Of a stretch of 32,041 nt of DNA, positions 25,403 to 32,041 are shown one piece after another. Origin of the DNA: Campylobacterota bacterium (lineage in GTDB: Bacteria; Campylobacterota; Campylobacteria; Campylobacterales; Sulfurovaceae). The notes beneath the pieces are model-generated. The model saw only the letters and a list, made by a program, of their open reading frames with translations, was not told where the DNA came from and did no database searches. Positions within the stretch are counted from its first letter, which is position 1. Each line of letters starts with the position of its first letter. Position numbers and translations under genes: made by a program. The stretch lies in NCBI GenBank assembly GCA_015494795.1, contig WGAM01000046.1, positions 1-32,041 of the forward strand. Reading direction: 5' to 3'.

Positions 25403-26530
25403 TTATAAGTTTTCCAATTCATTTTTTAATTTGCTTAAAAAAAGCTCTTGATTATATCTTTTTATAATTGAATTTCTGACATTAGATTTTAATTTAAGGT
25501 AGAGTTTTTTATCTTTAATTAGAGACTCTATTCCATTAGCTAAACTATCTATACTCTTTTTCTCTACTAATATACCATTCTCTCTATCTATAATAATCTC
25601 ATTGCATCCGTTTATATTAGTAGCTAATAGTGGTACTCCAAAAGAACCAGCCTCAAGAAGAGAGTTTGGTAAACCCTCTCTATATGATGGTAATACAAAT
25701 AGAGATGATATAGATAGATATGGACGAATATCTTTTTGAAAGTCTATTCTAATAATATTTTGATTACTATTTAATATCTCTATATTATCTATTGGATTTA
25801 AATCTGCCTCAAAATCCCCAACTATTAAGAGTTTAATATCTCTATATTTTCTATTTAGAATAGTGAATGCTTCAATAAGCTCATCTACCCCTTTATCTTT
25901 TACAACTCTTCCAATAAATAGCAGAACAAAATCTTTCTCCTTAATATTAAGCTCTTTTCTTAATCTATCTTTCTCCTCTTTAGTATATATATCTCTAAAA
26001 AAATCTATATTAACTCCATTTATAGAGCCATTTCCAATAACCTTAACCTCTCTTTTAGTTAAATTATTATGGATAAACTCTCTTAATCCATAACTATTAC
26101 AAAATAGATTTGTAGCAAAAGAGTAGGTTAATCTCTCAATAAACTCTAATAAAATTCTCTTTTTACCAGAGGTCTCCATTAATGGCATACCTACAATATT
26201 ATGAACTCTCTTTGGAACTCTTGCAAAAAAAGATGCTACCATTCCAAGAAGTCCCGCTTTAGGTGTAAATGAGTAAACAATATCAGGTTTAGTTTTTAAT
26301 AAATAGAGATATATCTTAATTAGAGATTTTAAATCTTTTATTGGAGTAATCTTTCTACTCATATCAATAGAGATAACTTTTACCCCCTCATACACTTCTA
26401 TATCTCTATTAGAGGGGCTACTAGAGGTTATAAGAGTTACATTAAAAAATTTAGAGAGATATTTAGGTTGCCCCCTAACTAATGTGGCTAGACTTAGGGG
26501 GACTGTTGTAATTATTATGAGTTTTTTCAA
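25403..26530 (-). CDS. GT4-family glycosyltransferase, position of PglA
   Basis: The 375-residue GT-B enzyme probably adds the second sugar to undecaprenyl-linked diNAcBac, judged by its place between pglB and pglC. The C-terminal half has the GT4 donor-site pattern: LFIGRVVKDKGVDEL near 200-214, then the paired-Glu block SYREGLPNSLLEAGSFG. The N-terminal acceptor half (TPKAGLLGM, HNIVGMPLMETSG) looks more like WbpT/capsule-type transferases than C. jejuni PglA, so I do not call it pglA. The start is TTG with AAGG about 8 nt upstream, in the end of pglB. Donor could be UDP-GalNAc or the HexNAc uronate made by its neighbours. Confidence 0.85.
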   Translation of the reverse strand: MKKLIIITTVPLSLATLVRGQPKYLSKFFNVTLITSSSPSNRDIEVYEGVKVISIDMSRKITPIKDLKSLIKIYLYLLKTKPDIVYSFTPKAGLLGMVASFFARVPKRVHNIVGMPLMETSGKKRILLEFIERLTYSFATNLFCNSYGLREFIHNNLTKREVKVIGNGSINGVNIDFFRDIYTKEEKDRLRKELNIKEKDFVLLFIGRVVKDKGVDELIEAFTILNRKYRDIKLLIVGDFEADLNPIDNIEILNSNQNIIRIDFQKDIRPYLSISSLFVLPSYREGLPNSLLEAGSFGVPLLATNINGCNEIIIDRENGILVEKKSIDSLANGIESLIKDKKLYLKLKSNVRNSIIKRYNQELFLSKLKNELENL

Positions 26531-26533
26531 ATA

Positions 26534-28627
26534 TTAAACCTTAAGTTTAAATACCTTTACAAAAGGTGTGAGTATTGTTGGTTCAAATAGTTTATGGTCA
26601 TAGTGTTCTAATACAAATAGTTGAATATATGTAGAGTTAAATAGTCTCTTATCTAATATTAAGAATTGATTATAATTCTTCATATATATAACATATACTC
26701 CAGAGCCAATATGTAGATGTTTAGTTGTTGTATGTAAGAGTCCCTTCTTATCATACTCTGTTGTAACTAACTGCTCTATTGGTAAAATATTGTTACCTCG
26801 TCTAATACTCCCTCCAATAATCTGCATACCATTACTAAGATAAAAACTGTTTATAGTTCGTTTAATTAAACCTGCTCTAATAAATAGAGGACTTCTATAG
26901 TTTCTCCCTGTTGCTGGATTTAGATTAGAGAATAGGTCAATAGTCGGTAGAATATCCATCATCTTAAATGGTAAGTAGTAGTATATATCTCTTCTCTTTT
27001 TAGGTAGCTTTATATCTGAATTTAGAGATGATATAAACTCATTTACACTACTCTTTCCATACTCTCTCATACCTTTCTCTAAGAGTGTACCTGTAAAGTT
27101 ACTATCTCTTAAACTTCTCTCTTTATACTCAGCATATAATCTTGCAATATTTGCTGATGCCTTTTGGTTATGTAGAAGAGCAAAGCTAACAGGATAGTTT
27201 GCACTTCCACTATGTCTTGCACCATCAATAAATGTCTTAACATCAGAGTAGTATCTAATAGGATAACCATAATCCCACCAAGCTAAGACATAATCCTCTC
27301 TTGAAGCTATATTTTTTAGCTTATCTAAAACAGTTACTGTTGATTTTCTAAATACAGTTGGAACTTTATAGTTCTCTATATGTATTATATTTGGTATAAT
27401 TATAGCCATTGTAGCAATAGCTATAAAGGCTAATTTTGATTTTTTATCCTTAAAATAGTCTGATATATAGATAATTAAATATCCCATACTAAGAGCCAAA
27501 ATTGGAACAGCATATACTGTAAATCTAAGTCCACCCCATAGAGCTATAAATCCAAGTCCAACTAGAGGAAGAGATAGTAAAAATATACGATTTTTAAAAA
27601 TTAAGAGTATATAACCTATAATTGAGAGAATAAATGTAACAGTGTGTCCACTAATACGGTTAGCAAAAAGCTCAAAAGGTATAGCTCCAGCCTCTCTTAC
27701 TGTCTTTACAACTGAAAAGTAGTGTAACCCCTCATTAGCTATAGTATCTGAGCTATCTCTAAATAGGTATCCATTAACTCTATTAATGATTGGGTCAAGT
27801 CCACCTGTTGCAAATATCATTAATATAGAGATAGCCAATATTAAAAATACTACTCTCTTATCCAAATCTGATTTAATATGAAAAAATCCAAAAAGAGCTA
27901 ATATAATTGGTATTTTTATAACTAAATCTATTTGAGATAGAGAGATTAACATAAAAATTAATACCTTATAGTTAAATATATCTTTTCTATCAAAAATTAG
28001 AGTATATAATAGAGTAACTACTGTCATAGATAGACTTAATGAGTAGTTTTGAAAATACCACCAGTTAGATAGAACCATAAAAAAAGATACAAGCAGAATA
28101 TATCTATTTCTCTTTTTTAAAAGAGCATATATAGTAGCCCAGAGTGTAAAGGTTGGTAGAACAATAGTTAACATATCCGTATCATAATATCCTGTCATTG
28201 TTCTATTATAATAGCTCCAAGCAATACCACCTAGCAATGCCCCAATAAATCCAGCATACTCCATATTTAAGACTCTTGCTATTAACATAATAGGGATAAC
28301 TAGAAGTGAGCCAAAAAATGTTGGCATCCAAAGAATAATAGTCTCAAAAGAGAATGGTAAAATCTTTGCTAAAAATGCTGTAACTATAGCTAGAGAGCTA
28401 TCAATAAATGAGCCATCACCCTTTTGATGTCCCCCTGCTAATATATCTCTAGCACCCTCTGCATAACCATACCCATCATTAGTATTAATCATTAGTTGAC
28501 TGTTCCATTTAAAGGCATCAACATCATGAAATTGATATACCCATATTGTTCTAACTAAAATGCTAAATAGATAAGCTACTACTATTAGTATGATAAAATT
28601 TTTTGTAGATAGTTTAAAGTTTGTCAT
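26534..28627 (-). CDS. pglB: oligosaccharyltransferase PglB (STT3 family)
   Basis: PglB transfers the lipid-linked glycan en bloc to Asn in periplasmic sequons. The 697-residue protein has about 13 membrane helices (1-415) and a periplasmic C-terminal domain. Metal and catalytic residues are visible: D51 in NDGYGYAEGARD, D149 and D151 in GYYDTDML, and E312 in the TVRE (TIxE-like) motif. The sequon-recognition motif WWDYG is at 450-454, with a MMDI block near 556. It also contains its own sequon, D508-x-N510-x-T512, in the periplasmic domain. It starts the operon, with an extended -10 promoter and an AGGAAAA ribosome binding site. Confidence 0.96.
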   Translation of the reverse strand: MTNFKLSTKNFIILIVVAYLFSILVRTIWVYQFHDVDAFKWNSQLMINTNDGYGYAEGARDILAGGHQKGDGSFIDSSLAIVTAFLAKILPFSFETIILWMPTFFGSLLVIPIMLIARVLNMEYAGFIGALLGGIAWSYYNRTMTGYYDTDMLTIVLPTFTLWATIYALLKKRNRYILLVSFFMVLSNWWYFQNYSLSLSMTVVTLLYTLIFDRKDIFNYKVLIFMLISLSQIDLVIKIPIILALFGFFHIKSDLDKRVVFLILAISILMIFATGGLDPIINRVNGYLFRDSSDTIANEGLHYFSVVKTVREAGAIPFELFANRISGHTVTFILSIIGYILLIFKNRIFLLSLPLVGLGFIALWGGLRFTVYAVPILALSMGYLIIYISDYFKDKKSKLAFIAIATMAIIIPNIIHIENYKVPTVFRKSTVTVLDKLKNIASREDYVLAWWDYGYPIRYYSDVKTFIDGARHSGSANYPVSFALLHNQKASANIARLYAEYKERSLRDSNFTGTLLEKGMREYGKSSVNEFISSLNSDIKLPKKRRDIYYYLPFKMMDILPTIDLFSNLNPATGRNYRSPLFIRAGLIKRTINSFYLSNGMQIIGGSIRRGNNILPIEQLVTTEYDKKGLLHTTTKHLHIGSGVYVIYMKNYNQFLILDKRLFNSTYIQLFVLEHYDHKLFEPTILTPFVKVFKLKV

Positions 28628-28656
28628 AATTTTCCTATTTATTTTTAATAAATGAT

Positions 28657-28665
28657 ATTATATCA
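28657..28665 (-). promoter_or_regulatory. extended -10 promoter of the pgl operon
   Basis: On the minus strand TG-A-TATAAT covers 28665-28657, a perfect extended -10. Transcription would start near 28650, giving a leader of about 23 nt before the ATG at 28627. It is the only strong promoter seen before the ten-gene run from pglB to dnaG. Confidence 0.65.
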
Positions 28666-28704
28666 CTCTTCTATTAATTTTTAAGCTAAAATAAGATATT
28701 ATTC

Positions 28705-28722
28705 CGAGCTTTAAAAAGCTCG
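28705..28722. repeat. perfect palindrome overlapping the tRNA 5' end
   Basis: CGAGCTTT (28705-28712) and AAAGCTCG (28715-28722) form an 8-bp inverted repeat with a 2-nt AA spacer. The right arm includes the first five bases of the tRNA acceptor stem (28718-28722). In a precursor RNA the leader could compete with the mature 3' acceptor strand. No T-run follows, so it is not a normal terminator. Promoter-like TATTAT lies just upstream at 28697-28702 on the plus strand. Confidence 0.6.
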
Positions 28723-28792
28723 ATTAACTCAGTGGTAGAGTATCACCTCGACAAGGTGGGAGTCACTGGTTCAAATCCAGTATCGAGCACCA
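28718..28792 (+). tRNA. tRNA-Val (anticodon GAC)
   Basis: A full cloverleaf folds. The acceptor stem GCTCGAT/ATCGAGC has 7 perfect pairs, the D stem is ACTC/GAGT and the anticodon stem is TCACC/GGTGG. The 7-nt anticodon loop TCGACAA gives anticodon GAC at 28750-28752. The T stem is ACTGG/CCAGT with loop TTCAAAT, and the discriminator A is followed by an encoded CCA. It reads GUC and GUU valine codons. It lies alone on the plus strand between minus-strand pglB and recJ and ends 7 nt before the recJ stop. Confidence 0.95.
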
Positions 28793-28798
28793 TAAAAT

Positions 28799-30379
28799 CT
28801 ATTTATAAATCTCTTCAACCATAAGTTGAATTGTAACTCTATTATTAAAAATATTTTCATTAATGGTATATATAATATTAACACGACTATTGATAAAATA
28901 GCTCTCTTTTGTCTTAAATAGAACGCCTTTTAGTCGTATTCCATCTTTAAAAAAGATAAATCTTTTATGCTCTTTCTCTTTTCCCATAGTAGCTACATCT
29001 TCTATTAAAACATCTTTTGTTATAAATTTTGGTCTGCTATTTCCTTGTCCAAATGGCTCGTATCTCTTCATCATCTCCATAAGTTTGAAATCTATATATC
29101 TAAAATCTAACTCCCCTAAAATATCAGGGTCAATAATATTCTCATTATATCTTTTAGCCATATAGTTTAACTGTAGCTCTTTTTTAAATCTATCTAAATT
29201 TTTATATGGCAGACTAAGTCCAATAGCAGAGTGGTGTCCTCCAAATTTTGTTAATAGCTCTCTAGACTCATTAGTAATCTCAAAAAGATTACAGATAGAG
29301 AAGCTTCTACCACTCCCTTTTAGCTCTCCATTTTTACTTTTTGTTAAAAGTATAGTAGGTTTTTTATGAACTCTAGCTACTTTAGCAGATACTATTCCAA
29401 CTACTCCCTCATGCCAATTCTCCCCATCTATAACAATTACCTTATCTTGAGAATTTACCTTTTCTAATGCCTCATCTGTAATTTTCTGCTCTGTAGCCTT
29501 TCTTCTATTATTAAATTCTATTAATATATCTAATTTAGAATTAGCCTCATAAATATTTTGACTTATTAGAAAATCAACTGCATAAGAGGCGTCCTCCATT
29601 CTACCTGCACTATTTAATATAGGAGCTATCTGAAAGGCTATATCTTCGGCATTTAGAGATGTTTTATTAAGTCTATCTCTAAAAGCTCTTATAGCAGGTA
29701 GGGTAGAGTTATTTAAGATTTTTAGTCCACTATTAACCATAGCTCTATTTATATGTTTTAGTGGCATCATATCAGCAATTATTGCAATAGATACTAGCCC
29801 TAAATAAGATTTAATATCTATTAATGAATTTAAAGCTCTGTTTAAAGAGGCTATTAGATACCAAGCTATTTGAGCTCCACAAACTTCACTATATGGAAAA
29901 TTGCAATCAGGCTGTTTCTGATTAACTATTGCATAAGCTATAGGTAGCTCTTTTGGTAAAAGGTGGTGGTCTGTGATAATTAGCTCTATATTATATTTTT
30001 GACAAAGCTTACTAGCTTCTACTGCTGAGATACCATTATCGACTGTAATTGCTAAGTTATAATCGACTATTTTAGGAATTATAGTCGTAGAAAGCCCATA
30101 ACCGTCCCTAAAACGGTTAGGAATGAACCAGTCAAGGGGTAAGCCTATCTCAGAGAAAAAAAGCCTTAAAATTGTTGTAGAGATGACTCCATCGACATCA
30201 TAGTCTCCAATTAAGATTATTTTTTCTCTATTTTTAATAGCTTTTACTATTCGATTGGTAGCTTTTTTCATATCTTTAAATTTTGATGGGTGAGGAAGAT
30301 TAGATAGATTTAAAAAACCATCATCTCTAAATCTCTCTTTTAATATCTTATCAATTTTTTTAGGAGTTAATTTTACCAT
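28799..30379 (-). CDS. recJ: single-stranded-DNA-specific exonuclease RecJ
   Basis: RecJ degrades single-stranded DNA 5' to 3' in recombination and repair. The 526-residue protein, a normal length for Campylobacterota, shows the DHH-phosphoesterase motifs: D59-Y-D61-V-D63-G in the first block, D112-N-G near 114, and D137-H138-H139. It has a late [10 protein letters not shown] block of the DHHA1 domain and an OB-fold C-terminus. The ATG at 30379 lies 20 nt inside the end of pyrG, so the pair is translationally coupled. C. jejuni keeps the same pyrG-recJ order (Cj0027-Cj0028). Confidence 0.95.
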   Translation of the reverse strand: MVKLTPKKIDKILKERFRDDGFLNLSNLPHPSKFKDMKKATNRIVKAIKNREKIILIGDYDVDGVISTTILRLFFSEIGLPLDWFIPNRFRDGYGLSTTIIPKIVDYNLAITVDNGISAVEASKLCQKYNIELIITDHHLLPKELPIAYAIVNQKQPDCNFPYSEVCGAQIAWYLIASLNRALNSLIDIKSYLGLVSIAIIADMMPLKHINRAMVNSGLKILNNSTLPAIRAFRDRLNKTSLNAEDIAFQIAPILNSAGRMEDASYAVDFLISQNIYEANSKLDILIEFNNRRKATEQKITDEALEKVNSQDKVIVIDGENWHEGVVGIVSAKVARVHKKPTILLTKSKNGELKGSGRSFSICNLFEITNESRELLTKFGGHHSAIGLSLPYKNLDRFKKELQLNYMAKRYNENIIDPDILGELDFRYIDFKLMEMMKRYEPFGQGNSRPKFITKDVLIEDVATMGKEKEHKRFIFFKDGIRLKGVLFKTKESYFINSRVNIIYTINENIFNNRVTIQLMVEEIYK

Positions 30380-31997
30380 CTAAACTCTTTTTTACAAATG
30401 CTAAAATAGATGGATTTGGATTTTGAAGTCTGCTTGTAAACTCTGGATGAAATTGAACTCCTAAAAACCAAGGGTGATTATCTATCTCAACAGCCTCAAT
30501 TAATCCATTTGATTCTCCTGTAACGCTCATACCATGAAGTTCTAACTGCTCTCTATATTTTGGATTTGCTTCATATCTATGTCTATGTCTCTCAAATATT
30601 GTTGAAGCTGAATATGCCTCTTGAAGTTTTGAGCCTTTTTTTGTATTACACTCATACTCACCTAAACGCATTGTCCCCCCTAGAGGAGATGTAGCTGTTC
30701 TTATCTGCTTAGTCCCAGAGGCATCTATAAACTCGTCAATCAGAAATATTAGAGGCTCTTTTGTGCTTTTATCAAACTCAACTGAGTTTGCATCTTTTAT
30801 CTCTAATACATCTCTTGCATACTCAATTATTGCTAATTGCATACCAAGACATATTCCTAAGAATGGAATTTTATTCTCTCTAGCATACTTAATTGCTTTT
30901 ATTTTTCCCTCTACTCCTCTCTCTCCAAATCCACCTGCAACTAAAACACCATCACAATCAATTAGATACTGTTTTGCTGTATTGTTTTCAATCTTTTCAC
31001 TATCTATCCATCTAATGTCAACTTTTGCATCAAGATTAGCTCCTGCATGTATAAGTGCCTCTGTTAGGGATTTATATGACTCTTTTAAATCAAGATATTT
31101 TCCAACAAATGCTATTGTTGTTTTTCTTTTTGGTTCTAATATCTTTTTAACTAATTCAGCCCACTCTCTCATATTTGGCTTTAGTTGCCCTAAATCAAGC
31201 TGTTTAGCTATTGGAGTTAATATCTCTTGGACTTTGAAATTTAGAGGAACCTGATAGATTGTAGATGCATCTATAGCTTCTATCACTGACTCTTCATCAA
31301 TATCACAAGTAAATGCTATCTTTTTTTTAATCTCTTTTGGTATTCTCTCTTCAGCTCTTAAGATAAGCATTTGAGGTGTAATTCCAATTCTTCTTAACTC
31401 TTGTACTGAGTGTTGTGTAGGTTTTGTTTTAAGCTCATCAGCAGTTCTTATATATGGCAATAGTGTAACATGAATATTCATGACAAAATTTTTACCAAGT
31501 TCATGTTTCATCTGTCTTATAGCTTCTAAGAAAGGCATTCCTTCCATATCTCCTGTAGTTCCCCCAAGCTCAATAATTAAAATATCTTTTTTCTCCCCTG
31601 CTAATATTATTCTCTCTTTTATCTCATTTGTAATATGAGGAACTATCTGTATTGTTTTTCCAAGATATTTACCTTTTCTTTCATTTTCAATAACGCTTTT
31701 ATATATCTGTCCTGTTGTAAAGTTATTATTTCTAGTTAGAGAGTTATCTAAAAATCTCTCATAGTGACCTAAATCTAAATCTGTTTCAGCTCCATCTTTA
31801 GTTACAAATACCTCTCCATGTTCAAGTGGAGACATAGTTCCTGGGTCAACATTGATATATGGGTCTAATTTTAATACTCCTACTCTAAAGCCAGAGTGTT
31901 TTAAAAGAGTACCAATACTTGCTGCTGTTATCCCTTTACCTAAAGAGCTAAGTACTCCTCCTGTTATGAATATATATTTAGTTTGATTGTTTGACAT
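30360..31997 (-). CDS. pyrG: CTP synthase
   Basis: PyrG aminates UTP to CTP using glutamine and ATP. The complete 545-residue protein has the N-terminal synthase domain ([12 protein letters not shown] at 11-22, [12 protein letters not shown] at 44-55, [11 protein letters not shown] at 143-153). The class I glutamine amidotransferase domain has the nucleophile C383 in LGICLGMQ and the His-Glu pair in GVQFHPEF near 516. The ATG at 31997 is preceded by an AGGAAAG ribosome binding site at 32001-32007. Confidence 0.97.
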   Translation of the reverse strand: MSNNQTKYIFITGGVLSSLGKGITAASIGTLLKHSGFRVGVLKLDPYINVDPGTMSPLEHGEVFVTKDGAETDLDLGHYERFLDNSLTRNNNFTTGQIYKSVIENERKGKYLGKTIQIVPHITNEIKERIILAGEKKDILIIELGGTTGDMEGMPFLEAIRQMKHELGKNFVMNIHVTLLPYIRTADELKTKPTQHSVQELRRIGITPQMLILRAEERIPKEIKKKIAFTCDIDEESVIEAIDASTIYQVPLNFKVQEILTPIAKQLDLGQLKPNMREWAELVKKILEPKRKTTIAFVGKYLDLKESYKSLTEALIHAGANLDAKVDIRWIDSEKIENNTAKQYLIDCDGVLVAGGFGERGVEGKIKAIKYARENKIPFLGICLGMQLAIIEYARDVLEIKDANSVEFDKSTKEPLIFLIDEFIDASGTKQIRTATSPLGGTMRLGEYECNTKKGSKLQEAYSASTIFERHRHRYEANPKYREQLELHGMSVTGESNGLIEAVEIDNHPWFLGVQFHPEFTSRLQNPNPSILAFVKKSLDGKINS

Positions 31998-32031
31998 CTA
32001 CTTTCCTAAAATAAATTAAATGATATTTGGC

Positions 32032-32040
32032 ATTATAACA
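32032..32040 (-). promoter_or_regulatory. extended -10 promoter of pyrG-recJ
   Basis: On the minus strand TG-T-TATAAT covers 32040-32032. A transcript would start near 32025 with a leader of about 28 nt. Any -35 region lies outside the window. Confidence 0.65.
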
Positions 32041-32041
32041 G

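Noticed and set aside
28718-28792. tRNA-Val as an integration site for a genomic island carrying the pgl genes
   Set aside because: Islands normally enter at the tRNA 3' end, which here meets recJ directly. No integrase or direct repeat of the tRNA 3' end was seen at the other side.
30763-31254. Plus-strand frame of 163 codons inside pyrG
   Set aside because: It is the reverse of strongly conserved CTP synthase sequence and has no start signals or recognisable domain.
1-32041. CRISPR arrays or phage remnants
   Set aside because: No regularly spaced repeats, cas genes or phage structural genes are visible.

Overview
The window is a contiguous, AT-rich (roughly 28-30% G+C), gene-dense piece of bacterial chromosome. 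I assign it to Campylobacterota (the former Epsilonproteobacteria). The gene blocks match ones known from Campylobacter and Helicobacter: Nif3 / zinc-ribbon coiled-coil protein / waaA / RluA-type synthase; thrB / ylxR / infB / rbfA / rimP; pyrG / recJ; and a protein N-glycosylation (pgl) locus. The genus cannot be fixed from this sequence. No phage, insertion sequence or CRISPR array is visible.

Layout. 63-959 is a lone Rpn/PD-(D/E)XK nuclease-family gene. 1030-4455 is a minus-strand operon: nif3-like, an HP0958-like zinc-ribbon coiled-coil protein, waaA (Kdo transferase) and a pseudouridine synthase. 4587-5755 is a pair of half-size YeeE/YedE sulfur-compound transporter genes. 5827-8641 is a DUF2868 membrane protein overlapping a DUF3482 GTPase gene. 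8707-13409 is the thrB-ylxR-infB-rbfA-rimP block. 13533-16441 carries a small secreted protein, an OmpA-like protein, a membrane coiled-coil protein, rsmG, a PP0621-type protein and an orphan. From 28665 down to 16438, ten tightly packed minus-strand genes form one apparent operon: pglB, a GT4 glycosyltransferase, pglC, pglD, pglE, pglF, kpsF, a UDP-HexNAc dehydrogenase, galE/gne and dnaG. A tRNA-Val(GAC) gene on the plus strand follows, then minus-strand pyrG-recJ.

How the genes work together. PglF, PglE and PglD should make UDP-diacetylbacillosamine from UDP-GlcNAc. PglC should load it on undecaprenyl phosphate, the GT4 enzyme should extend it, and PglB should transfer the glycan to periplasmic Asn. 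The epimerase and dehydrogenase can supply UDP-GalNAc and a UDP-HexNAc uronate. The flippase and the other transferases of the C. jejuni pathway are not here. About 13 kb away the same window encodes an OmpA-like protein whose linker holds nine perfect bacterial N-glycosylation sequons (D/E-x-N-x-S/T), a strong candidate substrate for this machinery.

The strongest genome-scale signal is compositional. By visual scan I found no GATC in the entire 32 kb, where base composition predicts roughly 80-90. Codon choice shows active avoidance: Asp before a codon starting with C is written GAC in every case I checked, although GAT is otherwise dominant. ACGT and GGCC also appear to be absent.
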